Source: Nitratireductor sp. (lineage in GTDB: Bacteria > Pseudomonadota > Alphaproteobacteria > Rhizobiales > Rhizobiaceae). From it: a stretch of DNA of 42,101 bases. The position numbers and the translations under genes are program-made. This document shows, piece by piece, positions 26,519 to 35,713 of the stretch. The DNA is taken from NCBI RefSeq assembly GCF_017794765.1, contig NZ_CP051236.1, forward strand, positions 2,455,445 through 2,497,545, in the 5' to 3' direction. Under the pieces are notes generated by a model. The model saw only the letters and a list, made by a program, of their open reading frames with translations, was not told the origin of the DNA and made no database searches. Within the stretch, counting starts at the first letter, position 1, and each line of letters starts with the position of its first letter.

Positions 26519-27919
26519 ATGTTCCTTTCCGTTTTCGACCTGTTCAAGATCGGCATCGGACCCTCCAGTTCGCACACGATGGGGCCCATGACGGCGGCGG
26601 AGCGGTTTCTGGCCGAGGTCGCCGGCGATGACTGGCCGCGCCCGACCGGCAGTGTCGTGCACCGGCTGGGTGTCAGCCTGCATGGCTCCCTTGCCTTTAC
26701 CGGTGTGGGCCACGGCACGGACCGGGCCGTAATACTGGGACTTGCAGGTTACAATCCTCTGACGGTCGATCCTGATCGCATGGATGAACAGCTCGCGAGG
26801 ATTGCAGCCGAGAAGATGGTCCGGCCTGAAGGGCATCAGCCATACCAGTTCGATCCGCAAAGCGACCTCGTGCTCGACAAGAAAGTGGCTCTCCCCGGTC
26901 ATGCGAATGGCATGGCATTCAATGCTTATGACGCGGATGGCAGGCTCCTTTTGAGACGCATCTATTACTCCGTCGGCGGCGGTTTCGTTGTTTCCGAGGA
27001 AGAGTTGCAGACACTAAAGAGCGATGCAGGCAAGCCTGAGGCCGGCAATGTGCCGTTCGCCTTCGCGAGCGCTCGCGAAATGCTGGCCATGGCTGCCGAA
27101 AGCGGATTATCGATCGCCGAGATGAAGCGGGCGAACGAAGAAGCACATATGACCCGGGCGGAGCTCGATTCCGGTCTGGACCGCATCTGGCAGGCCATGG
27201 ACGCGTGCATTGAACGCGGCCTTTCGCAGGACGGCATCATGCCCGGCGGCCTGAATGTGCGCCGTCGTGCGCGGCAGCTGCATGACAGGCTGGATGAAGA
27301 CTGGCGTCAAAATCGCCCCAATCCCCTTGCGGCGAACGACTGGCTTTCCGTTTTCGCCATGGCCGTGAATGAGGAAAACGCCAGCGGCGGCCGCGTGGTG
27401 ACTGCACCCACCAATGGGGCGGCGGGCGTGGTGCCTGCGGTCATGCGTTACTGGCAGAAGTTTCATGTCGATGCCGATGCCAACGGTATCCGCGATTTCC
27501 TTCTGACGGCAGCCGCGATCGGTGGCATTGTCAAGCATAACGCGTCCATATCCGGAGCGGAGGTCGGTTGCCAGGGCGAAGTCGGCTCGGCTTCCGCCAT
27601 GGCGGCAGCGGGCTTTGCCGCCGTGCTGGGTGGTACACCCGAACAGGTGGAGAACGCCGCTGAGATCGCGCTCGAACACCACCTGGGCATGACCTGCGAC
27701 CCAGTCGCAGGGCTCGTCCAGGTCCCCTGCATCGAGCGCAATGCTCTCGGCTCGGTCAAGGCTGTTACGGCCGCTTCTCTCGCGGTCAAGGGCGATGGGA
27801 AGCATTTTGTTTCGCTTGATGCTGCAGTGGAAACGATGCGGCAGACCGGCGTGGACATGAACGAGCGCTACAAGGAAACGAGCCTGGGCGGACTGGCGGT
27901 CAACGTCGTGGAATGCTGA
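26519..27919 (+). CDS. sdaA: L-serine ammonia-lyase (L-serine dehydratase), single-chain
   Basis: SdaA is an iron-sulfur enzyme that deaminates L-serine to pyruvate and ammonia. The 466 residues combine the beta domain ([15 protein letters not shown], then the substrate motif SSSHTMGP at 16-23) and the alpha domain. The cysteines that should hold the [4Fe-4S] cluster are in [19 protein letters not shown] and VPCIERN, as in the family. I chose ATG 26519, with GGAG upstream, because the conserved N-terminus begins there; the open frame from 26396 starts inside the terminator tail of the previous gene. It probably has its own promoter between 26402 and 26500. Serine catabolism is its likely role. 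Confidence 0.94.
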   Translation: MFLSVFDLFKIGIGPSSSHTMGPMTAAERFLAEVAGDDWPRPTGSVVHRLGVSLHGSLAFTGVGHGTDRAVILGLAGYNPLTVDPDRMDEQLARIAAEKMVRPEGHQPYQFDPQSDLVLDKKVALPGHANGMAFNAYDADGRLLLRRIYYSVGGGFVVSEEELQTLKSDAGKPEAGNVPFAFASAREMLAMAAESGLSIAEMKRANEEAHMTRAELDSGLDRIWQAMDACIERGLSQDGIMPGGLNVRRRARQLHDRLDEDWRQNRPNPLAANDWLSVFAMAVNEENASGGRVVTAPTNGAAGVVPAVMRYWQKFHVDADANGIRDFLLTAAAIGGIVKHNASISGAEVGCQGEVGSASAMAAAGFAAVLGGTPEQVENAAEIALEHHLGMTCDPVAGLVQVPCIERNALGSVKAVTAASLAVKGDGKHFVSLDAAVETMRQTGVDMNERYKETSLGGLAVNVVEC

Positions 27920-27990
27920 ATATTTCTCAACGCTGTGGAGAGCCGGCCATCGAGCTTGACCTCGGCAGGGCAGCGCCCGACATTTGAACA

Positions 27991-28425
27991 ATGGCACTCA
28001 ACCTGATCAAATTGTGCGTCGGCTGCGAAAGCGTCGAGCAGTTGCAGGACTGGATCGTGCTTCGCTTGCGGGAAAAGCAGGCACGCGGCGAGCCGGCTGA
28101 GCAGTTTCACACCACGCGCATGGTGCCAAAGCGTGTCGAAGAGCTGACCGAAGGCGGATCTCTATATTGGGTGATCAAAGGCACGGTTCAGTGCCGTCAA
28201 AGACTTTTGGACATTCGGCCGTTCCGTGATGCAGAAGGTGTGTCGCGCTGTCATCTGGTGCTGGAGCCCAAATTGGTGCGCACGCAGTTTCAGCCACGCC
28301 GTGCCTTCCAGGGTTGGCGATATCTCGAGCCAAAGGACGCGCCACAGGATCTCGGCAGCGCCGGAGATGATGCGGAAATGCCTCTGGAACTGCGCCGCGA
28401 ACTGACAGAACTCGGCTTGCTGTAG
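27991..28425 (+). CDS. DUF1489 family protein
   Basis: A 144-residue soluble protein that fits DUF1489, a family seen in alphaproteobacteria without an assigned function. Recognisable parts are MALNLIKLCVGCES at the start, TTRMVPKRVEEL, GSLYWVIKGTVQCRQ, and the FQGWRYLEPKDAP stretch near 106-118. The two cysteines at the N-terminal CVGC are notable. It is 72 bases after sdaA and 25 bases before the VWA gene, on the same strand. Confidence 0.85.
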   Translation: MALNLIKLCVGCESVEQLQDWIVLRLREKQARGEPAEQFHTTRMVPKRVEELTEGGSLYWVIKGTVQCRQRLLDIRPFRDAEGVSRCHLVLEPKLVRTQFQPRRAFQGWRYLEPKDAPQDLGSAGDDAEMPLELRRELTELGLL

Positions 28426-28449
28426 CGCCCGATCTGGCGCAGGCTTACG

Positions 28450-29229
28450 ATGAGCCTTGCAACCAGTTCGAGGACGCCCATCTTTCTTCCTATGAGCGAA
28501 AAGAAAATGCCCGCGCCGCGTCGCGCAGAGACAAAGCCCGCCGACACCCGATCACCATCGGGAGCCATTGATGCATTCGTGCGGCAGGCGCGCGCACTTG
28601 CGCCGCTGCGCGGTCCCGGCAGCGGACGGCTCATTCTTGCGCTGGACGCGACAATGAGCCGGCAGCCCACCTGGGATCTTGCCTGCAAACTTCAGGCCGA
28701 GATGTTCGATGCCGTGGGCAAAGCGGGCTCACTCAATGTCCAGCTCGTTTACTTCCGGGGTTTTGGCGAAAGCCGCGCCTCGCGTTTCGTGCGTGATACC
28801 GAAGCTTTGAAAACGCTCATGACCAGGATTGACTGCCGTGGCGGCCACACGCAGATCGGCAAGGTTCTGGCGCACGCTCTCAAGGAAACCGCACGCGAGA
28901 AGGTAAACGCGCTCGTCTATATTGGCGACGCCATGGAAGAGAGCGTCGACGATCTATCGGACAAGGCCGGGCGTCTTGGCCTGAGCGGCGTGCCGGTTTT
29001 CGTCTTTCAGGAAGGGCAGGATCCGATTGCTGAACGGGCATTCCGCGAGATCGCCCGTCTGTCGAAGGGGGCATGGTTTCGCTTCGATTCGCGGTCCGCG
29101 GCCGAACTCGGCAGACTGCTGTCCGCCGTCGCGGTGTATGCGACGGGCGGTCTCAAGGCACTCCGCGACCGGAACAGACCCGAGGATCGCAGGATGCTGG
29201 AACATCTGCGCGATAACAAAGACCGATGA
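28450..29229 (+). CDS. VWA-domain protein of unknown function
   Basis: A protein of up to 259 residues with a von Willebrand factor A-like domain (about 60-240). The start LILALDATMSRQPTW has a DxTxS metal-site motif, and later segments LVYFRGFGES, RIDCRGGHTQIG (Thr as a second MIDAS residue) and ALVYIGDAMEES (Asp as a third) fit a metal-ion-dependent adhesion site. A second start at 28492 (MSEKKMPAP) is plausible and may be better by similarity, but neither has a clear ribosome site. There is no signal peptide or membrane helix, so it is probably cytosolic. It overlaps the J-domain gene by four bases (ATGA) and so is translationally coupled to it. The partner suggests a role in assembly or protein handling, but this is inference. 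Confidence 0.8.
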   Translation: MSLATSSRTPIFLPMSEKKMPAPRRAETKPADTRSPSGAIDAFVRQARALAPLRGPGSGRLILALDATMSRQPTWDLACKLQAEMFDAVGKAGSLNVQLVYFRGFGESRASRFVRDTEALKTLMTRIDCRGGHTQIGKVLAHALKETAREKVNALVYIGDAMEESVDDLSDKAGRLGLSGVPVFVFQEGQDPIAERAFREIARLSKGAWFRFDSRSAAELGRLLSAVAVYATGGLKALRDRNRPEDRRMLEHLRDNKDR

Positions 29230-29921
29230 GCTTCCCGTTCTTCTTCTTCGCGCTCTTGTTGCTACTGACTTTGGGCAGCTTCGCGCTCTTGAATGCAAAC
29301 CCGAAGCGGGTGGCCAACACTTTGCGGATGGCCGGTCCGGCTTTGCTGGCGCTTGCCGGTGTCATCATGCTTTTCGCCGGCAGGGCAGGGATCGGGGGAA
29401 TGTTGATTTCTGCTGCGGCCGCCTGGTTCGGTTCCGCGCGTTTGAAGATGGGACAGAAAAAGAAGCCTGGCCAGAGCTCTACGGTGCGTTCGGCAGCGCT
29501 CGAAATGGAGCTCGATCACGATAGTGGAACATTGTCCGGGGTGGTTCTGGCCGGCCGGCACGAAGGGCGCCGGCTCGCAGAGATGACACTGGAGGAGCTG
29601 CTTTCGCTCTATACGGAGCTTGAAAGCGATGAAGAGAGCCTAAGGCTTCTGGAAACCTATCTTGACAGCGAATTCCCCACCTGGCGCGATGGCGCGCAAC
29701 CGAATGGCGACCGGGGGGAGGGAGTTGCGTCGGGCACGGGCCCCATGACCGAGGAGGAGGCCTATGAGGTCCTTGGTCTTGAAAGAGGTGCGTCCGTTGC
29801 GCAGATCAGAGAGGCTCACCGCCGCCTGATGCAGCGCCTGCATCCCGACATGGGAGGTACCTCGTCTCTTGCTGCCCGCATCAACGAGGCCCGCGACGTT
29901 TTGCTGTCCGCTCATGAGTGA
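29226..29921 (+). CDS. Membrane-anchored J-domain protein
   Basis: A 231-residue protein with two N-terminal hydrophobic segments (about 4-22 and 36-66), a middle region (about 85-160) of mixed helices, and a C-terminal J domain (about 175-231). The J domain has EEAYEVLGLERGAS, AHRRLMQRLHPDMGG with the HPD motif, and ARINEARDVLLSA. The HPD tripeptide stimulates Hsp70 (DnaK) ATPase by family knowledge, so this protein may recruit DnaK to the membrane. The layout (membrane helices, then a terminal J domain) resembles Tim14/DjlC-like proteins. It is coupled to the upstream VWA gene by an ATGA overlap. No zinc-finger or other classical DnaJ domains are present. Confidence 0.85.
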   Translation: MSFPFFFFALLLLLTLGSFALLNANPKRVANTLRMAGPALLALAGVIMLFAGRAGIGGMLISAAAAWFGSARLKMGQKKKPGQSSTVRSAALEMELDHDSGTLSGVVLAGRHEGRRLAEMTLEELLSLYTELESDEESLRLLETYLDSEFPTWRDGAQPNGDRGEGVASGTGPMTEEEAYEVLGLERGASVAQIREAHRRLMQRLHPDMGGTSSLAARINEARDVLLSAHE

Positions 29922-29968
29922 GTTCCCGGTACGCGCTACACTATCCTGACTCATCAAAAACTCCGGTC

Positions 29969-31336
29969 TTACTGCTGCACGGCGTAGCAGGAGATGCTCT
30001 TCTTCTTAAGCGACGCGCAGGCCCCCCAGGCGTCGGACTTGCTCGCGAACCCGACAAAACGGGCGCGGTGGTAGGTCACACCACCCTTCTCGAAGGTCTC
30101 GGTGATCGGCACGGCGCTTGCGAGCACTGCTCCTGCCTTTTTTTCTGTTTCGGCAAGGAACATCAGCGCTTCATCCTCGCTGGGCATCGAGGCAACCTGA
30201 ATGACCCAGCCACCGATGGATCCCGCGCCCTGCGCTTCTGGCGCCGTAGAAGCCGTCGGCATGGGATCGACGGCAGCGACCGGAGCGCTCGGGCGTGGCG
30301 CGGAGGCGCTGACCACAGTTGCGGCCTTAATCGGCTGCTCGGGCGCATAAGCAGTAAGCGTTTCCACTTCGGGCCGTTCGGTCGGCAGTGGAACCTGTCT
30401 GCCAGGGATCATTGCAGCGAGCGCGGTGCGGGCACCACCGGGAGCCTTGGCGATCAGCATGCGATCACGTCCGGTCGACCCCTGGTTCAGGTAGCGTTCG
30501 ATAAGATCTGCCATGTGCGCATCGCGGCTGCGTGACGTGCGGCCGCCCATGACCACGGCAACGATGCTGCGGCCATTCGCCTGCACGGAGCTGGCAAGAT
30601 TGAAACCGGAAGCACGGGTATAACCAGTCTTGATTCCATCGACACCCTTGACCCGCCCAAGCAGGCGATTGTGGTTGCCGTAGCGACGCTTCTTGTAGGT
30701 GAAGGACCTGGTCTGGAAGTAGCTGTAATATTGCGGATAATGCTCGCGCAGGGCGATACTGAGCTTGGCCATGTCGCGCGCGGTTGTCTTCTGCTGGCTG
30801 TTGGGCAGACCATGCGCGTTCTTGAACGTGGTACGGGACATGCCGAGCTGTCGCGCCTTCGCTGTCATCATTGAAGCGAACTTGGCTTCCGACCCGCCGA
30901 GAAACTCGGCCACGGCGGTCGCAGCATCATTTGCCGAACGGGTCACCAGCGCCCGAATGGCCTGGTCCACAGTCAGGCTGTCTCCGGGACGCAGCGCGAT
31001 GTTGGTCGGTGGCTCGGCCGCTGCGTTCCGCGACACGGGAATGCGGGTATCCTTGCTGATGCGGCCTGTCGAAAGTGCCTCGAAGATCATGTAGGCGGTC
31101 ATCATCTTCGTCAGCGAGGCAGGATACCGTGGAGCATCGGCATTTGATTCATAGAGAACCTTGCCGGTCTTCGCATCCATGACGATGCCAGCATATTTGG
31201 CGTTCGCAGAAGCCTGTTCTGCCGCGCCCAGCATGACGATACCGGAAATGAAAAGTGCAGTGAGAATCTTGCCTGAGAGCCGCACAAGATTCGCTCTACC
31301 CAACAACGCCTGACGCACGATTACACCCATTTGCAT
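29969..31336 (-). CDS. D-alanyl-D-alanine carboxypeptidase with SPOR domain
   Basis: A periplasmic penicillin-binding-type enzyme of 455 residues that trims pentapeptides in peptidoglycan. After an N-terminal signal/membrane segment (about 22-44) come the catalytic motifs SLTK (Ser74-Lys77), SAN (134-136) and KTG (236-238). The C-terminal region (about 375-455; GGWVIQVASMPSEDEA) is a SPOR domain, which binds denuded glycan and often targets proteins to the division site. The start may be ATG 31336 or ATG 31330, and the signal is kept in either case. It is transcribed against the J-domain gene (tail-to-tail) and head-to-head with clpS, sharing a 298-base upstream region. Confidence 0.9.
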   Translation of the reverse strand: MQMGVIVRQALLGRANLVRLSGKILTALFISGIVMLGAAEQASANAKYAGIVMDAKTGKVLYESNADAPRYPASLTKMMTAYMIFEALSTGRISKDTRIPVSRNAAAEPPTNIALRPGDSLTVDQAIRALVTRSANDAATAVAEFLGGSEAKFASMMTAKARQLGMSRTTFKNAHGLPNSQQKTTARDMAKLSIALREHYPQYYSYFQTRSFTYKKRRYGNHNRLLGRVKGVDGIKTGYTRASGFNLASSVQANGRSIVAVVMGGRTSRSRDAHMADLIERYLNQGSTGRDRMLIAKAPGGARTALAAMIPGRQVPLPTERPEVETLTAYAPEQPIKAATVVSASAPRPSAPVAAVDPMPTASTAPEAQGAGSIGGWVIQVASMPSEDEALMFLAETEKKAGAVLASAVPITETFEKGGVTYHRARFVGFASKSDAWGACASLKKKSISCYAVQQ

Positions 31337-31559
31337 CTGGTTTCAGGCCGCGAGGCATCCCCACTCGCAGGCCCATTTCCCATCACCCTATCGGCGGCGG
31401 CGTTACCAATCCGTTTATGGTGAGCTATTCGTTGACGGAATTTCTTAACATTGACTCGAAATCGAATGATTGACCGGCCCGGATGCCGGTTGGAATGAAT
31501 GTCTGAACCATCCAGGTTGATGATGGCGTAGTTTTGAACGCAAAACCCCTTCACCCATA

Positions 31560-31587
31560 TTGTCAGGAACGGATAAGGGCTTAAAAT
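31560..31587 (+). promoter_or_regulatory. Putative sigma-70-type promoter of clpS-clpA
   Basis: TTGTCA at 31560-31565 and TAAAAT at 31582-31587, each with one mismatch from consensus, are separated by 16 bases. Transcription would start near 31594, leaving a leader of about 40 bases before the ClpS ATG. The surrounding 31337-31559 contains no gene and is moderately AT-rich near 31440. Confidence 0.5.
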
Positions 31588-31634
31588 TGTCGGAAGGGTA
31601 CCTACATGTCCCACGTAAGGGCTCGGCATAGGGA

Positions 31635-32012
31635 ATGGAATTTTTGAATATCGGTGAAGCCATGCAGCACGACGTCTGGCGAATGCAGGATGGCGAGAAA
31701 GATGGTGACAGTTCCGATCGCGGAACTGCGGTCATCACGCGTACGAAAACCAAGACGAAGAAACCGAGCCTCTATCGTGTATTGTTGCTGAATGACGATT
31801 ACACCCCGATGGAGTTCGTCATTCATGTGCTTGAGCGCTTCTTCAAGAAGGATCGCGAAGCCGCGACCAGAATTATGCTGCACGTACACAATCACGGTGT
31901 TGGTGAATGTGGCGTGTTCACGTTTGAAGTGGCTGAGACCAAGGTAACGCAGGTGATGGACTTCTCCCGACAACACCAGCACCCGCTTCAATGCGTGATG
32001 GAAAAGAAATGA
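31635..32012 (+). CDS. clpS: ATP-dependent Clp protease adaptor ClpS
   Basis: ClpS delivers N-degron substrates to ClpAP. The 125-residue form has a flexible N-terminal extension (about 1-42) and the ClpS core [20 protein letters not shown] (about 47-66). The conserved His in [10 protein letters not shown] and the C-terminal [18 protein letters not shown] are also present; the NDD and TPMEF residues form the N-end-binding pocket by family knowledge. Starts at 31635, 31662 or 31683 are all possible, and the extension is not conserved in length. It is eight bases upstream of clpA, the usual arrangement. This is the shorter-spaced ClpS type that pairs with clpA, not an orphan. Confidence 0.94.
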   Translation: MEFLNIGEAMQHDVWRMQDGEKDGDSSDRGTAVITRTKTKTKKPSLYRVLLLNDDYTPMEFVIHVLERFFKKDREAATRIMLHVHNHGVGECGVFTFEVAETKVTQVMDFSRQHQHPLQCVMEKK

Positions 32013-32020
32013 GGTACTGA

Positions 32021-34480
32021 ATGCCGGCTTTTTCCCAAGGCTTGGAGCGGGCACTGCATCAGGCGCTTACGTTCGCCAATGAGCGCCACCATGAGTATGC
32101 AACGCTCGAGCATTTGCTTCTTGCGCTGATCGACGATTCGGACGCCGCAGCCGTGATGCGCGCCTGCAATGTCGACCTGGATGCGCTCAAGGAGACAGTG
32201 ATCAAATACATTGACGGCGAGCTCGACAACCTTGTCACGGGCTACGATGAGGATTCCAAGCCGACTGCCGGGTTTCAGCGCGTTATCCAGCGCGCCGTCA
32301 TCCATGTGCAATCGTCGGGACGCGAAGAAGTGTCGGGCGCCAATGTGCTCGTCGCGATCTTTGCCGAACGCGAGAGCCATGCAGCCTATTTTCTGCAGGA
32401 ACAGCAGATGACGCGTTACGACGCGGTCAATTATATCAGTCACGGCATCGCCAAACGGCCTGGCGGGTCGGAGGCAAGAACGCCGCGTGGTGCAGAAGAC
32501 GAGGAGTCCGGCGCACCTGGTGCAGAGGCTGAAGACGGCAACAAGAAGAAGCAGGCGCAGGATGCGCTTACGGCCTATTGTGTCAATCTCAACGAGAAGG
32601 CGCGGGCCGGGCGCATCGATCCGCTGATCGGGCGCGCGCCCGAAATCAATCGTACGATTCAGGTGCTTTGCCGCCGCTCCAAGAACAATCCGCTCTATGT
32701 TGGGGATCCCGGCGTCGGCAAGACGGCGATTGCCGAAGGGCTCGCCAAGCGCATCGTCGAGGGGGATGTGCCGGATGTGCTGGCAGACGCCACCATTTTC
32801 GCGCTCGATATGGGTTCGCTTTTGGCGGGCACCCGGTATCGCGGCGATTTTGAGGAACGTCTGAAGCAGGTTGTGAAGGAGCTGGAGGATTTTCCCGGTG
32901 CGGTCCTTTTCATTGATGAAATCCACACCGTGATTGGCGCCGGTGCGACTTCTGGCGGCGCAATGGATGCATCCAATCTCTTGAAACCCGCATTATCGTC
33001 CGGCGCGATCCGCTGTATCGGCTCGACCACCTATAAGGAGTTCCGCCAGTTCTTCGAGAAGGATCGCGCTCTGGTGCGTCGGTTCCAGAAGATCGACGTC
33101 AGCGAACCGACGGTTGAGGATGCGATCGAGATCATGAAGGGTCTGAAACCCTATTTCGAGGACTTCCACAAGGTTCGCTACACGAACGAAGCGGTGAAGG
33201 CCGCGGTCGAACTATCGGCGCGCTACATCAACGATCGCAAACTGCCAGACAAGGCGATCGACGTGTTGGACGAGACCGGTGCTTCGCAGAAGCTGCTTCC
33301 GGAAGCGAAACGCCGCAAGACGATCAACGTCAAGGAGATCGAGGCCACGATCGCTACCATGGCCCGCATTCCTCCGAAAACCGTTTCGGCCGATGACGAG
33401 AAGGTTCTGGCGACGCTTGAGGACGAACTGAAGCGTGTCGTTTACGGACAGGATGCCGCCATCACCGCGCTTTCTTCTGCGATCAAATTGGCGCGTGCCG
33501 GTCTGAGAGAGCCCGAAAAGCCGATCGGCTCCTATCTGTTCTCGGGCCCCACGGGTGTTGGCAAGACCGAGGTCGCCAAACAGCTTGCTGCATCGCTTGG
33601 CGTCGAATTGTTGCGATTCGATATGTCGGAATACATGGAGCGCCATACGGTTTCACGCCTGATCGGTGCCCCGCCGGGTTACGTCGGTTTCGATCAGGGT
33701 GGCCTGCTGACCGACGGTGTCGATCAGCATCCGCATTGCGTGCTTCTCCTCGATGAGATCGAGAAGGCGCACCCGGATCTTTTCAACATCCTCCTGCAGG
33801 TGATGGATCACGGCAAGCTCACCGATCACAATGGCAAGAGCATCGATTTCCGCAATGTGATCCTGATCATGACGACCAATGCGGGTGCAGCCGATCTCGC
33901 CAAGCCGGCCATCGGTTTCGGATCGTCGAAACGCGAAGGCGACGATATGGAGGCAATCAACCGCCTCTTCACGCCGGAATTCCGCAACCGCCTCGACGCC
34001 GTTATCCCGTTCGGCTCTCTGCCGGTTCCGGTCATCCATCAGGTTGTGCAGAAATTCGTCATGCAGCTTGAGGCGCAGCTCGCCGAGCGCCGCGTTACCT
34101 TTGACCTGTCGGAGGAGGCGGTCGCCTGGTTGGCGGACAAGGGTTACGACGAGCGGATGGGCGCACGCCCACTTGGCCGCGTCATACAGGAGCACATCAA
34201 GAAGCCCTTGGCTGAGGAGGTGCTTTTCGGCCGCCTCAAGAAGGGCGGTACGGTACGGGTTACGGTCGCAGAGGATGATGTTGGTGAGAGCGGTCTGAAA
34301 CTCGATGCGGTCCCTGACGATGCTCCAATCAAGCCCCGCGACGAGGTGCCGGCCAGAAAAAAGGCAAAACCCGCTGCCAGGAAAACCCGCAAGCCCAAAG
34401 CGGCGGCGAAACCCAAGGCACAGAAGCCGAAGGAACCACCCAAGCGCAGCCTGGTGCCGCAATTGCCGCGTAAGGGTTGA
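32021..34480 (+). CDS. clpA: ATP-dependent Clp protease ATP-binding subunit ClpA
   Basis: ClpA is the hexameric AAA+ unfoldase that feeds proteins to ClpP. The 819 residues show an N-domain (1-145) that binds ClpS. AAA1 has Walker A GDPGVGKT (228-235) and Walker B VLFIDE (295-300); AAA2 has Walker A GPTGVGKT (509-516) and Walker B VLLLDE (584-589). The ClpP-binding loop is IGF (631-633). It ends in a Lys/Pro/Ala-rich tail of about 50 residues (after 765), longer than in E. coli ClpA and of the kind seen in Hyphomicrobiales. There is no separating middle domain, which distinguishes it from ClpB. It forms an operon with clpS and is followed by a strong hairpin. Confidence 0.96.
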   Translation: MPAFSQGLERALHQALTFANERHHEYATLEHLLLALIDDSDAAAVMRACNVDLDALKETVIKYIDGELDNLVTGYDEDSKPTAGFQRVIQRAVIHVQSSGREEVSGANVLVAIFAERESHAAYFLQEQQMTRYDAVNYISHGIAKRPGGSEARTPRGAEDEESGAPGAEAEDGNKKKQAQDALTAYCVNLNEKARAGRIDPLIGRAPEINRTIQVLCRRSKNNPLYVGDPGVGKTAIAEGLAKRIVEGDVPDVLADATIFALDMGSLLAGTRYRGDFEERLKQVVKELEDFPGAVLFIDEIHTVIGAGATSGGAMDASNLLKPALSSGAIRCIGSTTYKEFRQFFEKDRALVRRFQKIDVSEPTVEDAIEIMKGLKPYFEDFHKVRYTNEAVKAAVELSARYINDRKLPDKAIDVLDETGASQKLLPEAKRRKTINVKEIEATIATMARIPPKTVSADDEKVLATLEDELKRVVYGQDAAITALSSAIKLARAGLREPEKPIGSYLFSGPTGVGKTEVAKQLAASLGVELLRFDMSEYMERHTVSRLIGAPPGYVGFDQGGLLTDGVDQHPHCVLLLDEIEKAHPDLFNILLQVMDHGKLTDHNGKSIDFRNVILIMTTNAGAADLAKPAIGFGSSKREGDDMEAINRLFTPEFRNRLDAVIPFGSLPVPVIHQVVQKFVMQLEAQLAERRVTFDLSEEAVAWLADKGYDERMGARPLGRVIQEHIKKPLAEEVLFGRLKKGGTVRVTVAEDDVGESGLKLDAVPDDAPIKPRDEVPARKKAKPAARKTRKPKAAAKPKAQKPKEPPKRSLVPQLPRKG

Positions 34481-34512
34481 TGATCGGGCGCAGGCCTGAA
34501 GTGGACCAATTT

Positions 34513-34547
34513 CGAAGGCGTGGGTGTCCCAAGCACCCACGCCTTCG
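34513..34547 (+). terminator. Strong hairpin after clpA
   Basis: A perfect 14-bp stem (34513-34526 with 34534-34547) with a seven-base loop. No T-run follows, only TCGTATCG, so it may be a weak or Rho-assisted terminator, or may protect the clpSA transcript. It lies 43 bases before the AzlC start. Confidence 0.65.
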
Positions 34548-34589
34548 TCGTATCGCACGCCGCGTCATGCTGTGCTAGGTCGTGCGCCG

Positions 34590-35339
34590 ATGAATGAGAA
34601 CACGACAGCCGAATCAGGCAGCGAAGAAAGCCACATCAGCTGGTATCTGCGGGGGGTGCGCCGCTGCTTCTCGGTTCCCGGCCTGGTGCTTGTGAGCGCC
34701 TTTGTGGGTTTTGCCGGCCTTGCACGCGAGGCCGGGCTTACCTTGCCGCAGACTGTTTTCATGACTGGTGTTGTTTGGGCATTGCCAGCACAGGTGGTGC
34801 TGATCGGCGCGATGATCGCCGGCAACAGCCTCATTGCTGCAGCCTTCGCCGTCGCGCTTTCCTCGGTACGTCTGGCTCCGATGGTTGTTGCCTTGACCCC
34901 GGAGATGCGCGGGCCGCGTACCCGGAAATGGGTGCTGTACGCTCTTTCACACTTCGTGGCGATTACTTCATGGGTTCTCGCCATGGAGAGTTTCAGGAAT
35001 GTGCCGAGGGATCTCAGAACGGCCTATTACACCGGTATCGGAACCACGCTTGTGCTGGTGAATATGGGTGTGGTGGCGACCGTTTTCCTTCTTGCCGAAA
35101 GTCTGCCGGTGCAAGTGACGGCAGCGCTTTTCTTCCTGACGCCGATTTACTTCCTGACATCTCTCTGGGGCTCGGCGCGTGAACGGGCAGGGCACGTGGC
35201 GATGGTTCTGGGACTGCTCAGCGGACCGGTGTTTCACTTGCTGCTGCCCGGTTTCGACCTTCTTGCCGCAGGCTGCATTGCCGGTGGCGCCGCCTATGTC
35301 TGGCACCGCACGCGTCTGAAACGAGGGACAGGCAAGTGA
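34590..35339 (+). CDS. azlC: AzlC family branched-chain amino acid exporter, large subunit
   Basis: A 249-residue inner-membrane protein of about seven to eight helices, paired with AzlD. It has the AzlC features FVGFAGLAREAGLTLPQTVFMTGVVWALPAQVVLIGAM and SSVRLAPMVVALTPEMR in its first half. Such pairs export branched-chain amino acids or their analogues. I take ATG 34590 (MNENTTAES) because the longer frame from 34524 begins inside the clpA hairpin. Its stop overlaps the AzlD start by four bases (GTGA). Substrate specificity is not determined by sequence. Confidence 0.85.
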   Translation: MNENTTAESGSEESHISWYLRGVRRCFSVPGLVLVSAFVGFAGLAREAGLTLPQTVFMTGVVWALPAQVVLIGAMIAGNSLIAAAFAVALSSVRLAPMVVALTPEMRGPRTRKWVLYALSHFVAITSWVLAMESFRNVPRDLRTAYYTGIGTTLVLVNMGVVATVFLLAESLPVQVTAALFFLTPIYFLTSLWGSARERAGHVAMVLGLLSGPVFHLLLPGFDLLAAGCIAGGAAYVWHRTRLKRGTGK

Positions 35340-35686
35340 GTTTCGACGCGCTCGATACCTGGTGGTGGCCCTATCTGTTCATTCTTCTTGCCGGTTGGCT
35401 TGCAACCGATACCTGGCGCTACCTGGGTGTCTATCTCGGCGGCAAGATGTCTGATGAATCCGACATCCTCGTCTTCGTGCGCTGTATCGCGACCGCCCTC
35501 GTGGCTGCCGTGATCGCCAATCTCATCGTGTTTCCTTCCGGCGCGCTCGCCGATTCTTCCCTTGCGCTGCGGGTGGGGGCGGCCATCGCAGGATTTGCCG
35601 CCTACCTCCTGTCACGAAAACAAATTCTCGCCGGGATCGCCGTCGCCGAAGCTGTTCTTCTGATCGGGCTTTACCTGATCGGCTGA
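35336..35686 (+). CDS. azlD: AzlD family branched-chain amino acid exporter, small subunit
   Basis: A 116-residue membrane protein with four hydrophobic segments, typical of AzlD. Visible parts are the first helix PYLFILLAGWLATDTWRYLG, VFVRCIATALVAAVIANLIV and a terminal hydrophobic helix. It starts at a GTG that overlaps the AzlC stop (GTGA), so the two are translationally coupled and should form one complex. Members of this pair are variable, and the pair could export other small amines or amino acids. Confidence 0.85.
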   Translation: MSFDALDTWWWPYLFILLAGWLATDTWRYLGVYLGGKMSDESDILVFVRCIATALVAAVIANLIVFPSGALADSSLALRVGAAIAGFAAYLLSRKQILAGIAVAEAVLLIGLYLIG

Positions 35687-35713
35687 TGACTGCCGCTCCT
35701 GTGGCGATCTCCC

